Shown piece by piece: positions 33,300 through 42,061 of a stretch of DNA of 64,000 nt (position 1 is the stretch's first letter; each line of letters opens with the position of its first letter). The stretch is from an uncultured Oscillospiraceae bacterium (lineage in GTDB: Bacteria; Bacillota; Clostridia; Oscillospirales; Oscillospiraceae): positions 1-64,000 of the forward strand of contig CATMVA010000010.1 in NCBI GenBank assembly GCA_950075865.1, given 5' to 3'. Both the position numbers and the translations under genes were made by a program. The notes below the pieces were generated by a model. That model saw only the letters and a list, made by a program, of their open reading frames with translations. It did no database searches and was not told where the DNA came from.

Positions 33300-34720
33300 C
33301 CTGTTAAAGGAAGTCTTTGGTATCAAAGCCGTTGCAGGCGGCAAGGAGCTTTACATCAAAGCCAACAAGGGCGTTCTGCTGGCCACGGGCAGCGTGTCGG
33401 GCAGCCCTGAGCTTATGGAGCGGTTCTTCCTTCCCAAGGGAGTGGAAGTCATCAACAGCAGCTCCCCCCGCCAACACAGGTGACGGCCTAATGATGGGCC
33501 TCCAGGCGGGAGTTATGCTCCACAACATGACCCAACACGGTGTGGAGCTCCAACCCTTCTCTCTAAAAAGGCCAGCCAGGAGGTGGGCAGCGCTGTCATC
33601 TCCTACATGACCGGAGAAAACCGGGGAGCTAAGATCATCGTGGACCAGAGCGGCAGCCGCTTCATGAACGAGGATCTGGAGCTCTCCCACTACAAGGGCC
33701 TTCTGGATTGGACCCAGTTCCCCGGTGCTCCCCAGGTTGGCGGCTACCAAGGCTTCATCCACAAACCTTTCTACCTCATCTTTGACTCCCAGATCTGCGA
33801 CACCGAAGGGGTGGGCGCTTACCTCAGCGATTACAGCTGGTCGGTAGCCATGGGTCTCCACAAGTGGAGTGCCGGCAATCAGGAAGAGCTGAAAAAGGGC
33901 TGGATCGCCAAGGGCGACACCCTGGAGGAGCTGGTGGAGAACCTGGCCGCCCAAAGCGGCAATTCCCCTATCGATATGGAGGGTCTGAAGGCTACTATTG
34001 CTGTCTACAACAGTGCCTGCGCCTCCGGCCAGGATGCCTATGGCCGCTCGGGTGCCCAGAGCCTGTAAAGGCCCCTACTACGCCGCCGAGCTAGCCGCCA
34101 CTGTCATGTATACTGTAGGCGGGCTCCAGACCAACGGAGTGGGAGCAACTCTGGACTGGAACGGTTCTCCCATCCCCGGTCTTTACAGCGCAGGCGATGT
34201 GGGCCAGCCCAGCGGAGCTAATCCCGTTGGTGTGTGCGCCTGCGGCGCCATGGGAGCTTTGGCCGTGCGTGGCATGGTCTCTCATGCAAACCGGGATATC
34301 CCCGGCGAGGTAGATGCCATCATGGAGAAACCCAACGAGACCGCCATAACCGTAGCCGCAGGCGGCCTCTATGCCCTCTCTGGTGAAGGACAGCAGGGCA
34401 CGGGGGCCGGGCCGAGCGGCAGTGTGACCAACTCCATCATCTCGGACACCACCTATAAGGACGGCACCTACACCGGTGTGGGCAGCAGCACCATCGGCGG
34501 CGACATCCAGGTCACTGTCACGGTCTCCGGCGGAAAGGTGGCCAACATCCAAGTGGACAGCCACAACGAGACCAACACCATCGGTGGCATGGCCTTCGAC
34601 ACCTTCATCCGGCAGGCCGTGTCCGGCAACACCCACGAGATCGACGGCGTCTCTGGAGCCACCGAGACCACCAAGAGCTTCGCCCAGGCTGTGAAGGCCG
34701 CTTTGGATCAAGCGCAGTAA
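33300..34720 (+). pseudogene. Frameshifted remnant of an FAD/FMN flavoprotein reductase
   Basis: Fragments in shifting frames read as a fumarate/urocanate-reductase-like flavoprotein. KANKGVLLATGSVSG is in one frame, then NTGDGLMMGLQAG in another (shift near 33470). A third block follows from about 33575 through RFMNEDLEL and KKGWIAKGDTLEELVE to a stop near 34068. PGLYSAGDVGQPSGANPVG then reads in the second frame to the end. The C-terminal FMN-binding domain carries DGVSGATET, the ApbE flavinylation motif. The 5' third, including the dinucleotide-binding GxGxxG, is missing. At least three frameshifts plus the truncation make it non-functional. Confidence 0.88.
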
Positions 34721-34837
34721 GAAACAACGTCTGCTTCAGCCACAACAAAATTGCCTGTTTGCAAAACAGAAGACTGCCATAGCCGGGAAAGCTTCCCGCG
34801 TGCCTTGGATACACTTTGTAATTAGCACACCGCCGTG

Positions 34838-34876
34838 AAAAAAGTCCGGATACCTTACGGTATCCGGACTTTTTGG
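34838..34876. terminator. Bidirectional terminator between the reductase remnant and the intact reductase gene
   Basis: A perfect 16-bp stem (34839-34854 with 34859-34874) with a TTAC loop, flanked by A-run and T-run. It lies between convergent genes. Confidence 0.92.
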
Positions 34877-34884
34877 TTTTGGTC

Positions 34885-36882
34885 TTACCGCTGGGCACAC
34901 AGCTTGCCGGCCCGGCGGCCGAAGGTAACGCTCCGGCCAGCGGCAGCACCCGCCAGCAGATTGGGGTAGCTTCCGTCAAAGTAGCTGCCCGAGCAGTCGC
35001 CGGCTACGTAGAGGCCCTCGATGGGCTTGCCCTCGGGGGTGAGGGCGTTCATGTTCTCGTCGATCTTGATGCCATCCAGGGTGCAGATGAAGTAACCGCC
35101 GCTCATACGCACGCCCTCAAAGGGGGCAGTCCGGAGCTGGGAGAGCCGGAAGGCCTCCTTGCCGAAGTCCTCGTCCACCTGCTTGTCGTAAAGCTCATTG
35201 TAGCGGGCCACGGTGGCCTTGAACTGCTCCACAGGCAGGCCCAGCTTCTGGGCCAGTTCCTCAATAGTATCGGCCTTGACGATGAGACCGGCCTCCCGAT
35301 AGGGCATCATGAAGGCGGGCTCATTCAGCTCCTCCAGGGGCCAGACCGACTCGGCCCCGTTGACATGGGGGAACATGCGGCTACAACCGTGGGTGTCGAA
35401 GCGCTCCATGTCCTTCTTATAGTCGGCGTCCCACACCATGGCGTAAGTATGGCCGGGGATGTTGAAGGCGTCGTGGAGGATATGGTCGTAGCAGCCACTC
35501 TCATTGGTGAACCGCTTTCCCTCCAGGTCCACCTTCAGGAAGGGCTGGGAGCCCATCCAAAAGAGGAAGCCCTCCTGCTGGCAGCCCACCTGGGTGGGAG
35601 GCACACCACCCCGGTCAAAGAGCATACCGGCGTGGGTCTCGTCCATGGCGGCGCCGGCCCAGAGGCAGGCCTTGATGCCGTCCCCCTGGCTGCCGGGGTA
35701 GGAATAGTTGATGTTGATCATCTTGACCGTCTCGGGCTGGAGGGCCCTAAGCATATCCATGTTCAGGCTGTAGCCGCCGGTGCAGACAATAACACCCTTA
35801 GATGCGTTGTATCGGACAATACCGTCATTGGTCCTGGCATAGATTCCGGTGACCTCGCCCCCCTCCTTGATGAGTTCCATGAGGGAGGTCTCGTAGTGGA
35901 TCTCCAGACCCAGGCCGGCGCCATACTCCTTCAACACGTTGGCGGTGGCCCCGTGAGCCCCCAGGGTAACACTGGTCTGGAGGGAGTGGCCCACATCGTA
36001 GACCGGGTAGCGTACCGCCTTGGAATGGTCGTCCACCTCATGGCGGATGGGCAGGCCCTTGGCCTCACAGAGGGCGGTGTACCAGTCGATGGCCTCGCCC
36101 GAATGCTCAGCCCAGACCTTGAAGAGCCGCTGGTCGGCGTAGCCGTTGGACTGGCGGTACATCTCGGTGAACACATCGAACTTATCGGGGTTGTCGTTGT
36201 TCTCGATCTGCTGCTTGGAACCCAGGGCGGCCAGAGTATCCCGGATACCGGAACCGCCGTACTCCTCACCCATCTTCTCGATGAGGATGGTCTTGGCCCC
36301 CTCCTCCACGGCGGCGCATGCGGCGAAAAGCCCGGCGGTACCGGCGCCGATGACCAGCACCTCGGTGTCAATGGTCTTGACCACGTCGCTGTCCTTCACC
36401 TCAGGAGCGGCGCCCAGCCAGTCGGCCGAGACGGCGTCCTGCTTATCTCCGCCCTCGCCCCGGATGAGGGAGACGTCCACACCCTTGGCCTGGGCGATAC
36501 AGTCCTCCAGAGCAGCCTTGGCGGCCTTGGAGGTAACACTGGCGCCGTTGACGCCGTCCACCTCGATGCTCTGCTTGTCCAGGATCTCCTGAGCCATCTT
36601 CTCCCCCACGGGCTGGCCCAGGCCGGCAGTCTCGCCGGAGGTGTCCACAGTGGCCTCCAGGATCCTGGTCTCGTCCACCTTGATAGTGACGGTGACCGGG
36701 CTCTCCATGCCCTGTGCAGTGGCGGTGTATGTACCAGGGGTGTAGATCTTGTTGCCTTCGGGGGTAGGGGTGGGATCGGGGGTCTTCTCCCCGCATCCGG
36801 CCAGCATGCCCAGAGCGGCGATGCCGGCCGCGCCGGCGGCTCCCTTCAGAAAGTCACGGCGGGAAAGGTCCTTCTTGCTCAT
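34885..36882 (-). CDS. Exported Tat lipoprotein flavin reductase (FMN-binding plus FAD-binding-2)
   Basis: The 665-aa protein begins with a twin-arginine signal SRRDFLKG (7-14) and a lipobox LAGC (Cys30), so it is a Tat-exported lipoprotein. An FMN-binding domain (about 45-135) carries the covalent-FMN motif DGVNGASVTS (109-118; Asn replaces the usual Ser/Thr at 112). The FAD-binding-2 domain starts at VLVIGAGTAG and ends PIEGLYVAGDCSG. The family includes fumarate, urocanate and other alkene reductases used as extracytoplasmic electron acceptors; the substrate here is unknown. It is divergent from the LysR gene, a common regulator-target layout. Confidence 0.88.
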   Translation of the reverse strand: MSKKDLSRRDFLKGAAGAAGIAALGMLAGCGEKTPDPTPTPEGNKIYTPGTYTATAQGMESPVTVTIKVDETRILEATVDTSGETAGLGQPVGEKMAQEILDKQSIEVDGVNGASVTSKAAKAALEDCIAQAKGVDVSLIRGEGGDKQDAVSADWLGAAPEVKDSDVVKTIDTEVLVIGAGTAGLFAACAAVEEGAKTILIEKMGEEYGGSGIRDTLAALGSKQQIENNDNPDKFDVFTEMYRQSNGYADQRLFKVWAEHSGEAIDWYTALCEAKGLPIRHEVDDHSKAVRYPVYDVGHSLQTSVTLGAHGATANVLKEYGAGLGLEIHYETSLMELIKEGGEVTGIYARTNDGIVRYNASKGVIVCTGGYSLNMDMLRALQPETVKMININYSYPGSQGDGIKACLWAGAAMDETHAGMLFDRGGVPPTQVGCQQEGFLFWMGSQPFLKVDLEGKRFTNESGCYDHILHDAFNIPGHTYAMVWDADYKKDMERFDTHGCSRMFPHVNGAESVWPLEELNEPAFMMPYREAGLIVKADTIEELAQKLGLPVEQFKATVARYNELYDKQVDEDFGKEAFRLSQLRTAPFEGVRMSGGYFICTLDGIKIDENMNALTPEGKPIEGLYVAGDCSGSYFDGSYPNLLAGAAAGRSVTFGRRAGKLCAQR

Positions 36883-36942
36883 TCCTTTTTCCTCCTTTTT
36901 GTTGGTGGGGCAGGGTTTCGCTCTTGCTTGTAGTATATCAGC

Positions 36943-36971
36943 TTTACAATTTTCGAAAAAGGAGTTATAAT
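36943..36971 (+). promoter_or_regulatory. Promoter of the LysR gene in the divergent intergenic region
   Basis: TTTACA (36943-36948), a 17-base spacer and TATAAT (36966-36971) within the 134-bp gap between the two divergent starts. The reductase promoter must lie in the same gap, so a LysR operator here is likely. Confidence 0.7.
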
Positions 36972-37016
36972 TTTGACGTAACCGCAGTTTTTACCTGCGT
37001 TAAGGAGGACGTTCCT

Positions 37017-37910
37017 ATGGACATCACCCAACTTCGATATTTCCTCAGGACTGCCGAAACCCTAAACTATACCCGGGCAGCCGAAGGACTGTTCATCACC
37101 CGTCAATCCCTGCGCCAGGCCCTTTCCAATCTGGAGAGCGAGATCGGCGCTCCCCTCTTTTTCAACGAGAAAAACCACCTCTCCCTCACAGAGTATGGAG
37201 AGTACCTGGCTTTCACCGCCGCCGAGGTGGTGGGGAGCTTCGATGCCATGGCGGAGGACATGGCCCGCCTGGTCAGCCAGAAGGCCCGGCTCCGGATGGC
37301 CATCTCGGTGAGCCTGCTCACCTTCCTGCTCAACGGTGTGGATGGTGTCCTGAAAGAGTTTGAGACTCGCTTCCCCCACATTCAGCTGGAGGTCCTGACC
37401 CTCACCGCCGACCAGGTGATCGACGCTGTTCTGGCGGAGGAGGTTGACTGCGGATGCGTGCTCCAGATGCCCTGCCCCCGGCCGGGATGCAAAACCAAGG
37501 TCCTCCACAATTACCCGGTGGCGGTGGACTTTGGGGACCAAATGTCCCTCTACGGCCGGGAGACAGTGGGCCTTTGGGAGCTGGACGGTGTACCCCTGCT
37601 GGGCATGGGCGCTCTGGAAAAGATAGCCTTCCCCCTGTGGGAAGACTGCCGGCGGGAGGGCATTGAACTGAGCTACCAGACCATGCCCAACGCCATTGAT
37701 GCCTTTTATCACATGCAGCACTCCCTCTCGGCCGGGCTGGATATCTACTACACCCAGGAAGAAGCCGACGTCCCCCATGTACGGGCTTCCCGCCTGCCCG
37801 GATATATTTGGGAACTGGCCCTCCTCTGTCCAGAGGCAAGTTTCCAGCAGGGCCTGACCCGACTGCTGTGCCGCTTTCTGGAAGAGCGGTACGGAAACAC
37901 CGGGGGGTAG
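37017..37910 (+). CDS. LysR-family transcriptional regulator
   Basis: The 297-aa protein starts at MDITQLRYFLRTAE, after AAGGAGG. The N-terminal winged helix-turn-helix (TLNYTRAAEGLFITRQSLRQALSNLESEIGAPLF) is complete, followed by the two-lobed effector-binding domain (about 90-297). It probably regulates the divergent reductase gene and perhaps the lipoprotein reductase downstream. It is the intact relative of the LysR remnant at 32595. Confidence 0.93.
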   Translation: MDITQLRYFLRTAETLNYTRAAEGLFITRQSLRQALSNLESEIGAPLFFNEKNHLSLTEYGEYLAFTAAEVVGSFDAMAEDMARLVSQKARLRMAISVSLLTFLLNGVDGVLKEFETRFPHIQLEVLTLTADQVIDAVLAEEVDCGCVLQMPCPRPGCKTKVLHNYPVAVDFGDQMSLYGRETVGLWELDGVPLLGMGALEKIAFPLWEDCRREGIELSYQTMPNAIDAFYHMQHSLSAGLDIYYTQEEADVPHVRASRLPGYIWELALLCPEASFQQGLTRLLCRFLEERYGNTGG

Positions 37911-37941
37911 GTGGATCTCTTTCCGCCCATTTCTACTTTTT

Positions 37942-37970
37942 TTGCATTTTCATACGGAGTGTAGTATAAT
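37942..37970 (+). promoter_or_regulatory. Sigma-A promoter of the lipoprotein flavin reductase
   Basis: TTGCAT (37942-37947), a 17-base spacer and TATAAT (37965-37970). A small leader hairpin AGAGCC...GGCTCT follows near 37978-37994, then the ribosome site. Confidence 0.8.
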
Positions 37971-38018
37971 TTCTCATAGAGCCTGCGGGGCTCTGTGTTT
38001 CGGAAAGGAGATCTTTCC

Positions 38019-40043
38019 ATGAAAAAACCTATTTCGGTCCTTCTCCTCCTGGCCCTGACCCTCTCTCTGCTCTCGGCCTGCGGCGGAAGCAAGGATCCCC
38101 AGGCCGCCTCTACCCCAACGCCAGCGGCCGTCCCTACCCCCAAGGTCACCGAGGATACCGGAGGCCTGACAGACGGGGACTACACCGCCCAGGCCTGGGG
38201 CTTTGACCTGACCAAGCAGGTCAGCGTCACCGTGACCATCCGCGACGGAAAGATCGACGCCATTACGGTGGGAGAACACGGTGAGACTGCCGGCATGGTG
38301 GCCGCCGTGAAGGACCGGCTCATTCCCCGGATCCTGGAGGCCCAGTCCACAGCGGTGGATTCCGTCACGGGCGCCACAGCCACCTCAGGGGCGGTGAAGG
38401 CCGCCTTGGCCGACTGCTGGCAGCAGGCCGGCGGCAGCGAAAAGACCCTCTCCTCCGCTGCGGGGGCCTATGTCATGAACGCGGTGGGCCCGGTGATCAC
38501 CGGGAACTATGAGAACTACGACGTGGACGTGGCGGTGGTCGGTATGGGCGGCTCGGGCACAGCCGCCGCCCTGTCGGCTGCCGAGAGCGGCGCCAGGGTC
38601 CTGGCCATCGACAAAGCGGGCAAGTGGGGAGGTTCCAGCGCCGTCACCTCGGGCACAGCCGCCGTCAACGCCCCCAGTCAGGTCGCCGCCGAGATCGAGG
38701 AGTGGACCGACCCCATCACCAAGGAGAAACGTACCAAGGCCGCCGGCGAGGAGCTGGTCAACAAGGAGACTCTCTACAAGGAGTGGACGGCCTACACTAC
38801 AGTGGACGGTGTTCAGCACGCCAAGGAAGAGATCATCCGTATGGACCTGGACCGGAGCGGCGAGACGTTGGACTGGCTCATGGGCTACGGTTTCCAGTTT
38901 GACGCTGCCCGGGGGTTTGCGGGGGGCAAGTGGGGCATTTTTGCCCCCTATTCGGGGAGCAAATCCCTCACCGAGAGCTTTTTCGCCTCGGCTTACGGCA
39001 AATATACCGAGATGGGCGGCGAGTACCTGCTGGAGACGGCGGGCACTGAACTCATCATGGAGGGAGAGCAGATCGTGGGCGTGAAGGCGGTGAAGGCCGA
39101 CGGGACACTTGTCACCATCCGGGCCAAAGCCGTCATCCTGGCCACCGGCGGCTTCGGCGGCAGCGAGCGGATGATGGAGAAATATCTGGGGGAGGCCTGG
39201 CGGCTTTACGGTATGACCCAGAACACCGGGGACGGCCTGCTGATGGGCACTGCCGTGGGCGCGGCCACCTACAACGCCGACATGCCCCCCATGTCCCACT
39301 TCGTGGCCCCCTGGCAGATCATCACCTCCTTTGAGGGAACCGACAACGACATCCCCTATGCTATGGTGTGTACCGGGGAAGCCCTGGCCGTTGACCAGAC
39401 CGGGGCCCGCCGGATAAACGAAACCAACCTGGCCACGAACGCCTACACCATGGGGGCCAAGTACTACACCATCTGGTCCAAAGAACAGATCGACACCCTC
39501 CGCGCCCACGGCTTTGCCGCAAGCACCTCGGGCCGGTATCTGAACCAGGGCGGCGTCCCCGCCGACACCCCCCTGACCAACATCGACGCGGTGTTGGAGG
39601 AGGGTATCCGGATGGGCTTCATCTACAAAGCTGACAGCCTGGAGGCCCTGGTCAAGGCCATCGGCGGGAAGATGGATGCCGGGACGCTCACCGCCGCGGT
39701 GGAGGACTATCAGGACGCCGCAGAAGGCACCGACCCCCTGGGAAAGAAGGCTGAGCTCTTTGCCCGTGTGGGGGCTCCCGCCCCGGAAAGCGAGTACTAT
39801 ATCGCCGTCACCGGTGCGCCTTACATTTACAGCACCTGCGGCGGTCTGGATGTGGACGTGGATCTGCGGGTCCTGGACGGAAACGGGGAGGCCATCCCCG
39901 GCCTTTACGCCGTGGGCACAGACGCCATGGGAGTCCTTTTCACCAACACCAAGGGCTATGCCAACTACGGCGGCATCGCCCAGGGCTGGGCCTTCGTCTC
40001 GGGCCGGACGGCCGGGGAGAAGGCAGCCCAATACGCCAAATAA
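38019..40043 (+). CDS. Exported lipoprotein flavin reductase (FMN-binding plus FAD-binding-2)
   Basis: The 674-aa protein starts at ATG 38019, after GGAAAGGAG. A Sec lipoprotein signal ends in LLSAC (Cys21). The FMN-binding domain (about 48-135) holds DSVTGATATS (114-123, with Thr122 the expected flavinylation site). The FAD-binding-2 domain begins VAVVGMGGSG (172-180) and ends IPGLYAVGTDAMG...GYANYGG. Covalent FMN from ApbE would pass electrons to FAD and then to an organic acceptor outside the membrane. The substrate is unknown. It differs from the 34885 enzyme in signal type and active-site loops, so the substrates probably differ. Confidence 0.88.
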   Translation: MKKPISVLLLLALTLSLLSACGGSKDPQAASTPTPAAVPTPKVTEDTGGLTDGDYTAQAWGFDLTKQVSVTVTIRDGKIDAITVGEHGETAGMVAAVKDRLIPRILEAQSTAVDSVTGATATSGAVKAALADCWQQAGGSEKTLSSAAGAYVMNAVGPVITGNYENYDVDVAVVGMGGSGTAAALSAAESGARVLAIDKAGKWGGSSAVTSGTAAVNAPSQVAAEIEEWTDPITKEKRTKAAGEELVNKETLYKEWTAYTTVDGVQHAKEEIIRMDLDRSGETLDWLMGYGFQFDAARGFAGGKWGIFAPYSGSKSLTESFFASAYGKYTEMGGEYLLETAGTELIMEGEQIVGVKAVKADGTLVTIRAKAVILATGGFGGSERMMEKYLGEAWRLYGMTQNTGDGLLMGTAVGAATYNADMPPMSHFVAPWQIITSFEGTDNDIPYAMVCTGEALAVDQTGARRINETNLATNAYTMGAKYYTIWSKEQIDTLRAHGFAASTSGRYLNQGGVPADTPLTNIDAVLEEGIRMGFIYKADSLEALVKAIGGKMDAGTLTAAVEDYQDAAEGTDPLGKKAELFARVGAPAPESEYYIAVTGAPYIYSTCGGLDVDVDLRVLDGNGEAIPGLYAVGTDAMGVLFTNTKGYANYGGIAQGWAFVSGRTAGEKAAQYAK

Positions 40044-40053
40044 ATAAAATTGC

Positions 40054-40096
40054 AGACAGACGCCCGGTATCGGAAGATACCGGGCGTCTGTCTGTT
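40054..40096. terminator. Long terminator hairpin between the reductase and malY-like genes
   Basis: A perfect 18-bp stem (40054-40071 with 40076-40093) with a GGAA loop lies between convergent genes. The T-run after it is short. Confidence 0.8.
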
Positions 40097-40104
40097 CAAG
40101 CCTG

Positions 40105-41304
40105 TTACGCGTTGAATACGTATTTGTCCAGCCTGGAGAAAGCCTCCTGCACCCGGGTCAGGGGCAGGGCCAGGTTCATGCGGATGGTGTTGGGGACCTG
40201 GAAGGGACGGCCGTCCTGCCAGATGACCCCCACGGCCACGCCGGTCTTCTGAAGGTCGTCCATGGTCCTTCCGTGCCCGGCCAGCCAGCCGGTACAATCC
40301 AGGTAGAGCATATAAGTACCCTGGGGGCGGGAGACCTCCACACCCAGGAAGTGGTCCTTGATGTACCGGCAGGCATAGTCCGCGTTGCCCGTCAGGGTCT
40401 GACAGAGCTCGTCACACCACACCCTGCCTTCCGCCCCGTAGGCGGCAATGAGGGCATGCATGGACAGGACATTCATGCTGTTGTAGTGGCCCAGGGAGGC
40501 CTCCTTGTCCATCCGCTCCCGGATCCACGGGTCATAGACGATGTGGTAGGAGCCGATGAGCCCGGCCAGGTTGAAAGTTTTGGAGGGGGCGTACATGGCG
40601 GCCACATGCCCCCGTGCCCAGTCGCTGACACTCTGGGTAGGGATATGGGTATGGCCGGCGAGGATCAGGTCGGACCAGATCTCGTCCGAGATCACATACA
40701 CATCATGCCGGGCATAGACCTCCATGGCCTTCTCGATCTCCCAACGCTCCCACACCCGGCCGGTGGGGTTGTGGGGGGAGCAGAAGATGGCGGCATGGAT
40801 CCTGTTCTCCACGATTTTTTGCTCCATATCCTCAAAGTCCATGCGCCACACGCCGTCCGCATCCTTCTTCAGGGGCGAGTGGACAATATGGTAGCCGCTG
40901 TTGGTGAGGACCCCGGTGAAGCCCACATAGGTAGGAGAGTGGACCAGCACAGCGTCCCCCTTGGAGCAGAATACGCTGAGGGCGGTGGCCACCCCGCCCA
41001 GCACGCCGTTTTCGTAACCGATATGCTCAGGCTTCAGCCCGGTGACCCCGTGGCGGGTCCGGTGCCACTGAACAATGGCGTCAAAGTAGGCCGGGGAGAT
41101 ATCAAAGTACCCATAGGCCGGATGCCGGGCCCGCTCGATGATGGCCTGGGGGATGGCGGGGCAGGTGGGGAAGTTCATGTCAGCGATCCACATGGGGATC
41201 CGGTCAAAACCCTTCCCCACCTCTGCGCCGGGGATGGGAATCTTTTCTACGGCGATGGAGTCCCTCCCCTGCCGGTCCATGATACTGGTAAAATCGTATT
41301 TCAT
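40105..41304 (-). CDS. MalY/PatB-type PLP-dependent cystathionine beta-lyase
   Basis: The 399-aa protein is a fold-type I aminotransferase-like enzyme of the MalY/PatB group. It shows PMWIADMNFPTCPAI near the N-terminus, CSPHNPTGR for cofactor phosphate and substrate, SDEIWSDL, and the PLP-lysine motif APSKTFNLAG. It would cleave C-S bonds (cystathionine or cysteine S-conjugates). It is the last gene of a four-gene minus-strand run with gaps of 4 to 21 bp. Confidence 0.9.
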   Translation of the reverse strand: MKYDFTSIMDRQGRDSIAVEKIPIPGAEVGKGFDRIPMWIADMNFPTCPAIPQAIIERARHPAYGYFDISPAYFDAIVQWHRTRHGVTGLKPEHIGYENGVLGGVATALSVFCSKGDAVLVHSPTYVGFTGVLTNSGYHIVHSPLKKDADGVWRMDFEDMEQKIVENRIHAAIFCSPHNPTGRVWERWEIEKAMEVYARHDVYVISDEIWSDLILAGHTHIPTQSVSDWARGHVAAMYAPSKTFNLAGLIGSYHIVYDPWIRERMDKEASLGHYNSMNVLSMHALIAAYGAEGRVWCDELCQTLTGNADYACRYIKDHFLGVEVSRPQGTYMLYLDCTGWLAGHGRTMDDLQKTGVAVGVIWQDGRPFQVPNTIRMNLALPLTRVQEAFSRLDKYVFNA

Positions 41305-41325
41305 GCCTTGTTTCCGCCTTTCTGA

Positions 41326-42057
41326 TTACTCGTTTGATCCCCGGGGCCCATATTCCATCCGCAGGCGGAACACACGTTTTCCACCGGTCTCTCCCGAGAG
41401 GAAGAAGGAATCCTCCTCCCGGCCGGTGCGCAGATCCAGGGTCTCCCCCAGCCTTGCCTCCCCGCCGTATTTGATGGTGACCTCCCGAAGAGGACGGGTA
41501 CGGAACTCGGCAGGGAGAATATCCTCGGCCAGGTCGAAGTACCGGACGTTGTTCATGTGGCCGTTGACGTCCAGATAGCTGTAAGGCACAGTGAAGGCGC
41601 TCTCCCCGGTAAAAGTCCCCATTTTGGGAGACGTGGGAAGGGAACTCTCCTCCCCGGTGGTCAGGCCGGTCAGGCTGACCGCCCCCTCCTTGGGCAGGAG
41701 CATCTTCCGGGTCGTGCCGTCCATCAGCACCCAGAGGGCGCAGGCCCGAACCAAAGTCTCCCCCGACGGGGTCCTTAAGAGGTAGTGCCGGGGAAAGAAG
41801 GCGTGGGTGGGCTCCCCCGGCCAGGTGGTGAGGATCACGTCCTCCTCATAGCGAGGCATACGGGTGATGTGGGCCCTCTGGGCGGTGACCACCCAGAGGA
41901 TCCCTCGGTCCAGGGTGGCCCCGGTCCCCACACCCAACAGGTCAGCGTGGGCGGTGGCTCCCTCCTGAAAGAGCCGGAAGAGGGAGGCCAGCCGCAGCTC
42001 CTTCCTGGGATCGGCGTCCGAGATAGACACCCGGTATTCTCTGCGGTAGACTTCCAT
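41326..42057 (-). CDS. Acyl-ACP thioesterase
   Basis: The 243-aa protein has two hotdog domains. The first begins YRVSISDADPRKELRLASLFRLFQEGATAHA, and the second has DVNGHMNNVRYFDLAEDILP, which holds the Asn/His catalytic elements of plant-like FatA/FatB. It releases fatty acids from acyl carrier protein. It follows the capA-like gene by 4 bp. Confidence 0.9.
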   Translation of the reverse strand: MEVYRREYRVSISDADPRKELRLASLFRLFQEGATAHADLLGVGTGATLDRGILWVVTAQRAHITRMPRYEEDVILTTWPGEPTHAFFPRHYLLRTPSGETLVRACALWVLMDGTTRKMLLPKEGAVSLTGLTTGEESSLPTSPKMGTFTGESAFTVPYSYLDVNGHMNNVRYFDLAEDILPAEFRTRPLREVTIKYGGEARLGETLDLRTGREEDSFFLSGETGGKRVFRLRMEYGPRGSNE

Positions 42058-42061
42058 TTCC

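Noticed and set aside
32595-33344. A functional 249-aa protein at the LysR remnant
   Set aside because: Its first residues come from antisense flavoprotein sequence and the HTH domain is missing, so it is better described as a remnant than as a new family.
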